A stretch of DNA of 40,282 bases. Source: Pseudomonadota bacterium. GTDB lineage: Bacteria > Pseudomonadota > Gammaproteobacteria > Steroidobacterales > Steroidobacteraceae. Below, in pieces: positions 16,542 through 25,228 of this stretch; position 1 is the first letter of the stretch, and the number at the start of each line of letters is the position of its first letter. Below the pieces are notes generated by a model. That model saw only the letters and a program-made list of their open reading frames with translations. It did no database searches and had not been told where the DNA came from. The stretch is from positions 1-40,282 of the forward strand of contig JAEWAF010000021.1 in assembly GCA_023391815.1 (NCBI GenBank), given 5' to 3'. Both the position numbers and the translations under genes were made by a program.

Positions 16542-16590
16542 TGAATACGTATGCAAAGGATTGTGGCTGCGGCTGACACGGCCATAGGAT
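16542..16590 (+). promoter_or_regulatory. LacI-type operator plus promoter for the CGTase-like gene
   Basis: TGAATACGTATGCA (16542-16555), then five bases, then TTGTGG (16561-16566), an 18-bp spacer and TAGGAT (16585-16590). The operator centre is about 48 bp upstream of the expected transcription start near 16597, leaving a leader of about 84 nt before the ATG at 16681. The register is identical to the copies at 12756 and 19024. Confidence 0.82.
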
Positions 16591-16680
16591 CTTCGCGCCG
16601 ATCTCAAGCAGGGGGATACGCGATCACATGAGCGTGCTCGCGGCCTGCGCTCTTAAGCGTCAGCAATGAGGGAATATTTC

Positions 16681-18951
16681 ATGATCAGTTCACCCGTGCA
16701 TCGGAGAAAGTTGTCGTGGCTGAGCGCCACGGCCGTTTCGTTTGCGTTGTTCGCGGCCGCGCCGATTGATGCGGCAACACCCATCACGCCGAAGGACGTG
16801 GTCTATCAAATCATCACCGATCGCTTCGCCGACGGTAACACAGCCAACAACACGCCGTCGGGCTTCGACAGCACGCTGTTCGACGATCCCGATCTGGACG
16901 GCCACGGTAACGGCGACGACCTCAAGCTGTATCAGGGCGGCGACTGGCAAGGCATCATCGACAAGATTCCCTATCTGAAGAACATGGGCGTCACCGCGGT
17001 GTGGATTTCGGCGCCTTATGAGAATCGCGACACCGAGATCCTGGATTACCAGAGCGGCGGCGGCATCGACCGCTGGACCAGCTTCCACGGCTACCACGTG
17101 CGCAATTATTTCGCGACCAACAAGCATTTCGGCCTGATGCAGGATTTCGTGGCGCTCAAGGACGCGCTGCATGCGCAGGGCATGAAGCTGATCATCGACT
17201 TCGTCAGCAACCACACCAGTCGCTGGGTGAATCCCACCAACGGCAACTCCGCCGAGGACGGGCGTCTGTACGAGCCGGACAAAAGCGGCGGCAACTATGT
17301 CTTCGACGTGAACGGCAATCCGATCGACTTCAATTCGGACGGCAAGCTCGAGAATCTGCTGGCCAATCCGCACAACGACGTGAATGGCTGGTTCCACGGT
17401 CTCGGCGACCGCGGCTCCGATTCGTCGCGCTTCGGTTTCCGTCACAAGGAGCTGGGCTCGCTGGCCGACTTCTCGCAGGAGAATGCGCAGGTGGTCGCGC
17501 ATCTGGAGCAGGCAGCGAAGTTCTGGAAATCCAAGGGCATCGACGGCATGCGTCACGACGCGACGCTGCACATGAACCCGGCGTTCGTCAAAGGCTTCAA
17601 GGACGCCATCGACTCGGATACGGGCGGTCCGCTCACTCACTTCGGTGAATTCTTCATCGGGCGGCCCGATCCGAAGTACGACGAATACCGCACCTTCCCG
17701 GATCGCACCGGCGTCAACAATCTGGATTTCGAGTATTACCGCGCGGCCACCAATGCGTTCGGCAATTTCTCCGAGACCATGAGCGCGTTCGGCTCGATGA
17801 TGACCCAGACCAGCGCTGACTACATCTACGAGAACCAGGCCGTCACGTTCTTGGACAACCACGATGTGACTCGCTTTCGTTACATCCAGCCGAACGACAA
17901 GCCGTACCACGCGGCGATCGCGACGCTGATGACGTCTCGCGGTACGCCGAACATCTACTACGGCACGGAGCAGTACCTCACGTCCGCGAACGGTAGCGAC
18001 ATCGCCGGTCGTGTGTTCATGCAGACGGAAGCGGCTTTCGACGACACGACGACGGCCTACCAGGTCGTGAAAACGTTGTCGGCCCTGCGACAGAGCAACG
18101 ATGCGCTGGCCTATGGCGATACGGCGGTCTTGTACAGCACCAACGACGTGCTGGTGTTCAAGCGCCAGTTTTATGACAAGCAGGTGATCGTCGCGGTGAA
18201 TCGTCAACCGAACGTGTCGGCCACCGTCCCGGCGCTGAACACGTCGCTGCCGACCGGAACGTACGCTGACGAGCTCGGCGGTCGCTTGTTCTGTACTTCG
18301 AACACGGTGACCAACGTGTCGGGCCAGAACAAGATCACGAGTTTCAGCCTGTCGGGCGGCGAGGTCTGCGTGTGGTCGTATAACCCCTCGCTCGGCACGA
18401 CCATTCCTCGCATCGGCGATGTGGTCTCGACGATGGGGCGCTCGGGCAACACCGTTTACATCTACGGCACCGGCCTGGGCGGCACGATCACGGTGAAGTT
18501 CGATACGACCAACGCGACGGTCGTGTCCAACAGCGACACCAAGATCACCGCCACGGTGCCTGCTGTGACGCCCGGCATTCGGAACATCACGGTTGTGAAG
18601 AGCGGCAACACCAGCAACGCGTTCCGTTACGACGTGCTCTCCGACGACCAGGTGCAAGTGATCTTCAAGGTGAACGCCAGCACTCTGCCCGGCGAGAACG
18701 TGCACGTGGTAGGCAACGTACCCGAGCTGGGCAACTGGGATACCAACGCGGCGCCCGAAGCCATGATGAACCCGAACTATCCGGTGTGGTTCCTGCCGCT
18801 GAGCGTGCCCAAGAACACCACGCTGCAGTTCAAGTTCATCAAGAAGAACGGTCCCTCGGTGAGCTGGGAGGGTGGCAGCAACCGCAGCTTCACCTCCTCA
18901 TCGAGCTCGACGGGGACGTCGGATACGCCGGTTTACACATGGCAGCCTTGA
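16681..18951 (+). CDS. Secreted CGTase-like GH13 with IPT and CBM20 domains
   Basis: A 756-residue exported enzyme. A signal peptide ends around APIDAA (residue 33). The GH13 barrel then carries DVVYQIITDRFADG, FVSNHT, nucleophile Asp293 (GMRHDATLHM), acid/base Glu323 (HFGEFFIG) and Asp395 (FLDNHDVTRF). Domain C follows, then an IPT/TIG domain (about 574-655), then a starch-binding CBM20 (about 658-756). This A/B-C-D-E order is that of cyclodextrin glucanotransferases and maltogenic amylases, and TSFHGYHVRNYF is close to the CGTase TSYHGY loop. Hydrolase or transferase activity cannot be decided here. ATG 16681 is preferred over 16666 because GAGGGA (16668-16673) lies 7 bp before it. It is a single-gene unit between its own operator and the hairpin at 18970. 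Confidence 0.9.
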   Translation: MISSPVHRRKLSWLSATAVSFALFAAAPIDAATPITPKDVVYQIITDRFADGNTANNTPSGFDSTLFDDPDLDGHGNGDDLKLYQGGDWQGIIDKIPYLKNMGVTAVWISAPYENRDTEILDYQSGGGIDRWTSFHGYHVRNYFATNKHFGLMQDFVALKDALHAQGMKLIIDFVSNHTSRWVNPTNGNSAEDGRLYEPDKSGGNYVFDVNGNPIDFNSDGKLENLLANPHNDVNGWFHGLGDRGSDSSRFGFRHKELGSLADFSQENAQVVAHLEQAAKFWKSKGIDGMRHDATLHMNPAFVKGFKDAIDSDTGGPLTHFGEFFIGRPDPKYDEYRTFPDRTGVNNLDFEYYRAATNAFGNFSETMSAFGSMMTQTSADYIYENQAVTFLDNHDVTRFRYIQPNDKPYHAAIATLMTSRGTPNIYYGTEQYLTSANGSDIAGRVFMQTEAAFDDTTTAYQVVKTLSALRQSNDALAYGDTAVLYSTNDVLVFKRQFYDKQVIVAVNRQPNVSATVPALNTSLPTGTYADELGGRLFCTSNTVTNVSGQNKITSFSLSGGEVCVWSYNPSLGTTIPRIGDVVSTMGRSGNTVYIYGTGLGGTITVKFDTTNATVVSNSDTKITATVPAVTPGIRNITVVKSGNTSNAFRYDVLSDDQVQVIFKVNASTLPGENVHVVGNVPELGNWDTNAAPEAMMNPNYPVWFLPLSVPKNTTLQFKFIKKNGPSVSWEGGSNRSFTSSSSSTGTSDTPVYTWQP

Positions 18952-18969
18952 GGTAGCCGCTGTTTGTAG

Positions 18970-19005
18970 CAGCGCCGGCGGTCGAGGGCCCGCCGGCGCT
19001 GATTT
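18970..19005 (+). terminator. GC-rich 12-bp hairpin after the CGTase-like gene
   Basis: CAGCGCCGGCGG (18970-18981) pairs perfectly with CCGCCGGCGCTG (18990-19001) around an eight-base loop, followed only by ATTTC. The stem is very stable but the U-tract is weak, so termination may be partial. It separates the CGTase-like gene from the operator at 19024. Confidence 0.65.
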
Positions 19006-19023
19006 CGATGCCGGACATTTTCA

Positions 19024-19072
19024 TGAATACGTATGCATAGCGTTGTGGGTCGCGCGGTCGCGGTCCTACGAT
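19024..19072 (+). promoter_or_regulatory. LacI-type operator plus promoter for the TonB receptor operon
   Basis: TGAATACGTATGCA (19024-19037), five bases, TTGTGG (19043-19048), 18-bp spacer, TACGAT (19067-19072). Transcription would start near 19079, giving a leader of about 50 nt before the ATG at 19130. Same 14-mer and same spacing as at 12756 and 16542. Confidence 0.82.
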
Positions 19073-19129
19073 CTGAAGAACAATGACTAAGGTCCGATGG
19101 CGGACCGTGTGGAATGGGGGAGTGAACAA

Positions 19130-21826
19130 ATGAGCAGAAAGGTTGCCTACGCGTTGCTCGCGGCGAGCTGCGGGATCGCGCCGGTACAGGCGCAGAATGT
19201 GGCGAGCGGCGAGCAGAGCATCGATGAGGTGGTCGTCACCGGCTATCGCGCCTCCATTCAGAATTCCATCGCGGAGAAGCGCGAGGCGGATCAGATCGTC
19301 GAAACGATTTCCGCGGAGGACATCGGCAAGTTGCCCGATAACAGCATCGCCGAGTCCATCAGTCGCGCGCCGGGCTTGACCACGCAGCGTCTGGACGGTC
19401 GCGCGCAGGTCATCAGCATCCGCGGTCTGGCGCCGGATTTCGCCACCACGCTGCTCAACGGTCGCGAACAAGTCACCACCGGCGACAATCGCAGCGCTGA
19501 GTACGATCAATATCCGGCCGAACTGCTCAGCGCGGTCAGCGTGTACAAGACGCCGCAAGCGAGCCTCATCGGCCAGGGCCTGTCGGGCACCGTCGATCTG
19601 CGCACGACGCGGCCACTCGCTTATGGCAAGCGGACGCTTGCGGGCAACGTGCGCGGCGAAACGCTCTCGCTCGGCAAGCTCAATGCAGGTTCCGAAGATA
19701 CCGGCTATCGCGCCAGCGGCACTTATATCGATCAGTTCGCCAATGACAAAGTCGGTATCGCCATCGGCATCGCTCACATGATGTCGCCGACCCAGATCGA
19801 GAAGTTCAACACCTGGGGCTATCCAACCGTGGACGGCGTGCTCGGCCTCGGTGGCGTGAAGCCCTATGTCGTGTCCACAGAGCTGAAGCGCACGGGCGTG
19901 ATGGCAACCATCGAGTTCCAGCCGACGGAGCACTTCAACACCGCGTTGGACGTGTACTACAGCAAGTTCAAGGACGATCAGCTGATGCGCGGTATCGAGC
20001 TGCCGCTGTTGTGGGGCGGAGCGACGCTGTTGCCGGGTTACACGGTCACCGATGGCATGGCCACCAGCGGCACGTTCACGAACGTCAAAGGCGTGATCCG
20101 TAACGATGCCAATCGCCGTGACGCCGATCTGTGGTCGGTGGGCTGGAACGGCAAGCTGGACGTTGGCGCCTGGGCGTTCAACGGCGATGTGAATTATTCC
20201 ACGGTCGATCGGCGCGACATCATTCTGGAAACGTATTCGGGGACCGGGCGAGTGGGAGCGGGTGCGACCGATACCTTGAGTTACCACATCGACAAAGAAG
20301 GCGTGGCGCACTTCAACTCGAACCTCGATTACACCAACGCGAATCAGATCTTCCTGACCAGCCCGCAAGGCTGGGGCAACAATTCCGTCACCGGCGGACA
20401 GGACGGCTTCATCAACAGCCCCAACATCAAGGACGAGCTCACGGCGCTGCGCTTCAGCGTCAGTCGCGAGCTGGACAACGGTGTGCTCAAGGCGGTGGAT
20501 GTGGGTGTCAACTACACCACTCGCGACAAGGACTACGACCCGGACCGATATTTCCTCGGTCTGGCCGCCAATGCCAGCGATCCTCAACACGATTTGAGTG
20601 TCGCGATTCCTTCGGGCTCGCTGCTGCGACCGACGCGTCTCGGCTACATCGGCATTCCGGGCATGGTGAGCTACGATCCGATGTCGCTGGCTTACAGCGG
20701 TATCTACAACCTGGTCTCGGCGGCCGATGCCGCTGTGTTCAGCCGCGAATGGTCGGTTGGCGAAGATGTCACGACCGGTTTCGCCATGCTGCGTATCGAT
20801 TCCATGCTCGGCAACTCGGCGTTGACCGGCAATCTGGGCGTGCAGTTGGTGCGTACCGAACAGGATTCATCGGGCTTCGGTGCGTCCGGCGATCCGGCGC
20901 AACCGTTCCCGCTCGATGCATCACAAACCTACACCGAGACGCTGCCGAGCTTGAATCTTTCGTTGCGCATGGCCGATGACTTGATTCTGCGCTTCGGCGC
21001 CGCTCGTCAGCTCGCTCGGCCGCGCCTGGAGGACATGCGTGCGTCCATCAGCTTCACTTACGAGCCGGCGCGCGCCGGTATCACCGACATCGAGTTCTCG
21101 CCCTGGGGCGGCGAAGGCGGCAATGCCAAGCTGAAGCCCTGGATCGCGGACGCCGTCGATCTGTCCATCGAGAAATATTTCGGGCGCGAGGGTTATATCT
21201 CCGGCTCGCTGTACTACAAGGATTTGAAGTCCTACATCTACACCAAAGCCGCCGTGTATGACTTCAGCGCGTTCCCGGTCACCAGCGGACCGGAGCCGGC
21301 GTTACGACAGGGCATCGTGACCACTCCTCAGAATGGCGAGGGTGGCGAGATCTACGGTTACGAGCTCGCCGCGACCCTGCCGTTCGGCATGGCCCTGGAA
21401 GCGTTGGAGGGTTTCGGTCTGCAGGCCAGCTACTCGCTCACCAAGAGCAACATTCAGCCCGATCCCACCAACCCGAAGCGACCCATTCCGGGCCTGTCGG
21501 AGGACGTGATCAACGCGACGGTGTACTTCGAGCGCGCCGGATTCTCGACGCGCGTCAGTGCGCGCCATCGCTCGTCGTTCATCGCTGAAGTGCAGGGTGT
21601 GGGCGCCGAGCGCTTGCTCCGCATGGCGAAGGGCGAGACGCTGGTCGACGCGCAGATGAGCTATGAGTTCCAGGACGGCACGATGCGCGGGCTGACGTTG
21701 CTCTTGCAAGGGACCAATCTCACCGACGAGCCGTTCATCACGCACGAGTTGGCCGATTCGCGACAGGTGATCGATCATCAGATCTTCGGTCGCCGTTACC
21801 TGTTCGGCGCGAGCTACAAGTATTGA
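19130..21826 (+). CDS. TonB-dependent outer-membrane receptor, maltodextrin-type
   Basis: An 898-residue receptor with a signal peptide (ends PVQAQ) and a TonB box region SIDEVVVTGY. The plug domain (IVETISAEDIGKLPDN, then SISRAPGLTTQRLDGR) is of the Xanthomonas/Caulobacter sugar-receptor type. The long beta-barrel ends in an aromatic strand, FGRRYLFGASYKY. It should import maltodextrins or cyclodextrins across the outer membrane, energised by TonB-ExbBD, which is not encoded here. ATG 19130 is chosen for GGGGGAG (19116-19122) at 7 bp and for the signal peptide; the longer frame to 19097 adds no family sequence. It is the first gene of the operator-driven four-gene unit and is followed by a 14-bp hairpin. 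Confidence 0.93.
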   Translation: MSRKVAYALLAASCGIAPVQAQNVASGEQSIDEVVVTGYRASIQNSIAEKREADQIVETISAEDIGKLPDNSIAESISRAPGLTTQRLDGRAQVISIRGLAPDFATTLLNGREQVTTGDNRSAEYDQYPAELLSAVSVYKTPQASLIGQGLSGTVDLRTTRPLAYGKRTLAGNVRGETLSLGKLNAGSEDTGYRASGTYIDQFANDKVGIAIGIAHMMSPTQIEKFNTWGYPTVDGVLGLGGVKPYVVSTELKRTGVMATIEFQPTEHFNTALDVYYSKFKDDQLMRGIELPLLWGGATLLPGYTVTDGMATSGTFTNVKGVIRNDANRRDADLWSVGWNGKLDVGAWAFNGDVNYSTVDRRDIILETYSGTGRVGAGATDTLSYHIDKEGVAHFNSNLDYTNANQIFLTSPQGWGNNSVTGGQDGFINSPNIKDELTALRFSVSRELDNGVLKAVDVGVNYTTRDKDYDPDRYFLGLAANASDPQHDLSVAIPSGSLLRPTRLGYIGIPGMVSYDPMSLAYSGIYNLVSAADAAVFSREWSVGEDVTTGFAMLRIDSMLGNSALTGNLGVQLVRTEQDSSGFGASGDPAQPFPLDASQTYTETLPSLNLSLRMADDLILRFGAARQLARPRLEDMRASISFTYEPARAGITDIEFSPWGGEGGNAKLKPWIADAVDLSIEKYFGREGYISGSLYYKDLKSYIYTKAAVYDFSAFPVTSGPEPALRQGIVTTPQNGEGGEIYGYELAATLPFGMALEALEGFGLQASYSLTKSNIQPDPTNPKRPIPGLSEDVINATVYFERAGFSTRVSARHRSSFIAEVQGVGAERLLRMAKGETLVDAQMSYEFQDGTMRGLTLLLQGTNLTDEPFITHELADSRQVIDHQIFGRRYLFGASYKY

Positions 21827-21835
21827 TGTCGGGAC

Positions 21836-21884
21836 GGCGGGCCGCTCGCGAGAGAAATTCCCCCTTCTTTGCGAGCGGCCCGCC
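21836..21884 (+). other. Perfect 14-bp intergenic hairpin between receptor and halogenase genes
   Basis: GGCGGGCCGCTCGC (21836-21849) is the exact reverse complement of GCGAGCGGCCCGCC (21871-21884), with a 21-base pyrimidine-rich loop. Only TTCT follows, so full termination is unlikely. It probably stabilises the 3' end of the receptor message or attenuates read-through, giving more receptor than downstream enzymes, as the REP hairpins between malE and malF do in E. coli. Confidence 0.7.
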
Positions 21885-21902
21885 TTCTGACACCATGTCC
21901 GC

Positions 21903-23393
21903 ATGAGTGCAGAGGCTCGCCACATCACCATCGTCGGCGGCGGCACCGCCGGCTGGATGACAGCCGCTTCGCTCGCCCGCTTCCTGGACCGGCGTTACCG
22001 AGTCCGGCTGATCGAGTCCGACGAGATCGGCACGGTGGGCGTGGGCGAGGCGACCATCCCGCAGATCCAATTGTTCAACCAGGCATTGGGCCTGGACGAG
22101 AACGACTTCCTCCGCCAGACGCACGGCACATTCAAGCTCGGTATCCAGTTCGTCGACTGGCTGCGCCCCGGGCATCGATACATCCACGCGTTCGGTCAGA
22201 TCGGGCGGCCGCTCGGCCTGCTGCCCTTTCATCAGTACTGGCTACGCTATCGTGCCAGCGGCGGCGAGCTCGACATCGAGGCGTTTTCGTTGAACGCGTC
22301 GGCGGCTCTGCAGAACAAATTCACGCGGCAGACGAAGCCGGCGAATGCCACCTTGCCGACGATGGCCTATGCATTTCACTTCGACGCATCGTTATATGCG
22401 AAGTACCTGCGCAAGTACGCGGAGCAACGCGGTGTGGCTCGTATCGAAGGCAAGATCGAGCACGTCGCACAGCGTAATGACGGTTCCATCGAGGCCGTCG
22501 TACTCGCGAACGGTGAGCGTGTCGGCGGGGACCTGTTCATCGACTGTTCCGGCTTTCGCGGCCTGCTGATCGAACAAACATTGAAGACCGGTTATGACGA
22601 TTGGTCTCACTGGCTGCCGTGCGACCGCGCGATGGCGGTGCCATGCGCGAGGGCGGGTGAGTTCACGCCATACACTCGTTCCACGGCGCGTTCCGCCGGT
22701 TGGCAATGGCGCATTCCGTTACAGCATCGCACCGGCAATGGCTACGTTTATAGCAGCCGCTATCTCAGCGATGACGAAGCGGCAGCGACGCTGCTTGCCA
22801 ATCTCGATGGCGAAGCCCTCGCCGACCCACGGCCGTTGCGGTTCGTGGCCGGCAAGCGCAAGAAGTTCTGGAATCGGAATTGCGTGGCCATCGGATTGGC
22901 GGGCGGTTTTCTGGAGCCGCTGGAATCCACCAGCATTCATCTGGTCCAAACCGCCATCGCACGCCTGTTGGCATTTCTGCCCGACGGTGAGCCGCAACGC
23001 GCGGACATCGATGAATTCAATCGGCAGTCCGCGTTCGAATACGAGCGCATCCGCGACTTTCTGGTGCTCCATTACAAAGCGGTGGAGCGCAACGACACGC
23101 CGTTCTGGGATGACTGCCGCTCGATGCCGATTCCCGAGGAATTGCAACATAAGTTGCAGCTGTTCGCGGCCGGCGGGCGCATCGTTCGAAATAACGATGA
23201 GTTGTTCACTGAAGTCGGCTGGCTGCAGGTGTTGCTCGGGCAGGGCGTGCGTCCGGCCAGCCATCATCCGTTGGCCGATCAGCTGTCGGCCGGCGAGTTG
23301 GCCGAGTTCATGAATATGATTCGCGCGGTGATCCAGCACGAGACCGGCACCATGCCCACGCACGCCGATTTCGTCGCCCGCCATTGCGCGTGA
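21903..23393 (+). CDS. Flavin-dependent (tryptophan) halogenase-like protein
   Basis: A 496-residue member of the tryptophan halogenase family (PF04820). The FAD site is VGGGTAGW (11-18). The catalytic Lys is Lys78 in GTFKLGIQF, corresponding to Lys79 of PrnA/RebH. The halogenase signature WxWxIP is intact as WQWRIP at 267-272. The conserved GGFLEPLESTSIHL segment, where the second catalytic Glu is expected, follows. A free FADH2 would be supplied by a separate reductase, not seen nearby. The gene sits between a sugar TonB receptor and an amylase gene, with no biosynthetic genes around. Homologues of this type are often found beside TonB receptors, and their natural substrates are unknown. 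I call the family with confidence, but not the substrate. Confidence 0.9.
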   Translation: MSAEARHITIVGGGTAGWMTAASLARFLDRRYRVRLIESDEIGTVGVGEATIPQIQLFNQALGLDENDFLRQTHGTFKLGIQFVDWLRPGHRYIHAFGQIGRPLGLLPFHQYWLRYRASGGELDIEAFSLNASAALQNKFTRQTKPANATLPTMAYAFHFDASLYAKYLRKYAEQRGVARIEGKIEHVAQRNDGSIEAVVLANGERVGGDLFIDCSGFRGLLIEQTLKTGYDDWSHWLPCDRAMAVPCARAGEFTPYTRSTARSAGWQWRIPLQHRTGNGYVYSSRYLSDDEAAATLLANLDGEALADPRPLRFVAGKRKKFWNRNCVAIGLAGGFLEPLESTSIHLVQTAIARLLAFLPDGEPQRADIDEFNRQSAFEYERIRDFLVLHYKAVERNDTPFWDDCRSMPIPEELQHKLQLFAAGGRIVRNNDELFTEVGWLQVLLGQGVRPASHHPLADQLSAGELAEFMNMIRAVIQHETGTMPTHADFVARHCA

Positions 23394-23419
23394 CGGACAC
23401 ACGAAACTTTGGGGGAAGG

Positions 23420-25228
23420 GTGAAAGCGACGAAGTATCTGGCCGCCTTGCTCGGCCTGGCCTGCACCGCTGCGGCAAGCGCCGAGGATTTTCGCGCCCGA
23501 CTGCCGCAGGACGAAGTCATCTACTTCCTGCTGCCGGACCGCTTCGAGAACGGCGATCCCAAAAACGATCGCGGCGGGCTGAAGGGCGATCGTCTCAAGA
23601 CCGGCTTCGATCCGACACACAAAGGGTTCTATCACGGCGGCGATCTGCGCGGGCTGATTCAGCGGCTCGATTACATTCAAGCGCTCGGCGCCACCGCCAT
23701 CTGGCTCGGCCCGATTTACAAAAACAAGCCCGTGCAGGGCGCGCCCGGCCAGGAGTCGGCCGGCTATCACGGCTACTGGATCACCGACTTCACGCGAGTC
23801 GACGATCACTTCGGCTCCCAGCAGGACATGAAGGACTTCGTCGAGAGTGCGCATGCGCGCGGCATGAAGGTCTATCTCGACATCATCACCAATCACACGG
23901 CCGATGTGATCTCGTATCGGCAGTGTCCGGGCAGCGAGTGCGCGTATCGCTCGCGCGCCGACTACCCGTATAGCAAGGCCGGCGGAACGGACGGTTCGTC
24001 GATCAACGACGGCTTCCAGGGCGAGAGCGTTCAGACCGAAAGCAACTTCGCGAAGCTGAAGCGCCCCGACTTCGCCTATGACGTGTTCGTCCCCGCCGCC
24101 GAGGCAAGAATCAAAGTGCCCGAGTGGCTCAACGATCCGATCTGGTATCACAACCGCGGCAACAGCCTGTTCCGGGGCGAAAGCAGCACGATGGGAGATT
24201 TCGTCGGTCTGGACGATCTGATGACGGAGAATCCACGCGTCGTGCAAGGATTCATCGATATCTACGGTCGCTGGATCGAGGAGTTCGGGGTCGACGGCTT
24301 TCGCATCGATACCGCGCGCCATGTGAATTCCGAGTTCTGGCAGGCGTTCGCTCCGGCGATGCTGAAGAAGGCGGCGGAGCGTGGCATTCCGAACTTCCAT
24401 ATCTTCGGCGAGGTGGCGACAGATTCCGTCGATATTCCCGCGCTGACGCGCGCGACGCGTGTCGACAAGCTGCCTACCGTGCTGGACTTCGCCTTCCGTG
24501 CCGCTGTTGTCGAAGTGCTGACCCAGAAGACCGGGTCGGACAAGCTGGCGGCGATGTTCAATGGCGATGCGCTCTACGAAGGCGGCGAGGCGACGGCCAT
24601 GCAACTGCCGACGTTCGTCAGCAATCACGATTGGGGGCGCTTCGGATTCTATGCGCGCAAGAATCTGTCGGGTGTGAGCGATGCCGAAGTCCTGCAACGA
24701 ATGCTGTTGGCGCACGCGATGATGTTCACGCTGCGCGGTGTGCCGGTGATCTATTCGGGGGATGAACAGGGCTTCGCCGGCGACGGCATCGATCAAGACG
24801 CTCGCGAGGACATGTTCCCGAGTCGGGTCGCGAGCTACAACGACAACGTTCTGCTCGGCACCAAGGCAACGACCGCGGTCAGCAACTTCGATCGCGGTCA
24901 TCCTTTGTATGCCGCGATTGCCGAGCTCTCGGCCCTGCGAAAGGAACATGCCGCGTTACGCCGCGGAAAGCAGATCATCCGCAACTACGTCGAGAAGCCC
25001 GGCCTGTTCGCCGTATCGCGCATCGATCCGCAGACGGGGCACGAGATTCTGGTCGCGTTCAACACGTCGACCGAGCCGCTGCAAGCCAACGTGGAAGTCG
25101 ATACCCGCACTCGCACCTTCAGTGCTCTGAAAGGAACCTGCGCGCCGCGCCCGACAGCACCAGGCAGCTACCAAGTATCGCTGGGGCCCTTGAGCTTTGC
25201 AGTGTGCGCGGCGCAGGATGAGACATGA
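23420..25228 (+). CDS. Periplasmic GH13 alpha-amylase (GH13_19-like)
   Basis: A 602-residue GH13 enzyme with a signal peptide (MKATKYLAALLGLACTAAASA then ED, split here by function). Motifs: YFLLPDRFENGD, LDIITNHTADV, nucleophile Asp297 (GFRIDTARHV), acid/base Glu331 (HIFGEVAT) and Asp404 (FVSNHDWGRF). A short domain C ends the protein; there is no starch-binding module. The start is GTG 23420, with a G-rich ribosome site at 23411-23417. The frame is open to a TTG at 23384, inside the halogenase gene, but that would spoil the signal peptide. It lies 26 bp after the halogenase stop and overlaps the transporter start by 4 bp. It should cut imported maltodextrins or cyclodextrins in the periplasm. 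Confidence 0.92.
   Translation: MKATKYLAALLGLACTAAASAEDFRARLPQDEVIYFLLPDRFENGDPKNDRGGLKGDRLKTGFDPTHKGFYHGGDLRGLIQRLDYIQALGATAIWLGPIYKNKPVQGAPGQESAGYHGYWITDFTRVDDHFGSQQDMKDFVESAHARGMKVYLDIITNHTADVISYRQCPGSECAYRSRADYPYSKAGGTDGSSINDGFQGESVQTESNFAKLKRPDFAYDVFVPAAEARIKVPEWLNDPIWYHNRGNSLFRGESSTMGDFVGLDDLMTENPRVVQGFIDIYGRWIEEFGVDGFRIDTARHVNSEFWQAFAPAMLKKAAERGIPNFHIFGEVATDSVDIPALTRATRVDKLPTVLDFAFRAAVVEVLTQKTGSDKLAAMFNGDALYEGGEATAMQLPTFVSNHDWGRFGFYARKNLSGVSDAEVLQRMLLAHAMMFTLRGVPVIYSGDEQGFAGDGIDQDAREDMFPSRVASYNDNVLLGTKATTAVSNFDRGHPLYAAIAELSALRKEHAALRRGKQIIRNYVEKPGLFAVSRIDPQTGHEILVAFNTSTEPLQANVEVDTRTRTFSALKGTCAPRPTAPGSYQVSLGPLSFAVCAAQDET

Noticed and set aside
16690..18705. 671-codon minus-strand open frame opposite the CGTase-like gene
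   Set aside because: Shadow of the GH13 frame: low-complexity Val/Arg/His composition, no motifs, no ribosome site.
20225..20245. ACGTATTC inside the TonB receptor gene as a fourth operator
   Set aside because: Only half of the palindrome matches and it lies within coding sequence without a promoter.
18890..20590. 566-codon minus-strand frame over the first TonB receptor and its promoter
   Set aside because: Runs through the operator and promoter at 19024-19072 and the start of the receptor gene; no protein motif.
23279..24949. 556-codon minus-strand frame opposite the periplasmic amylase
   Set aside because: Shadow of the GH13 gene; crosses the halogenase end as well and has no recognisable domain.
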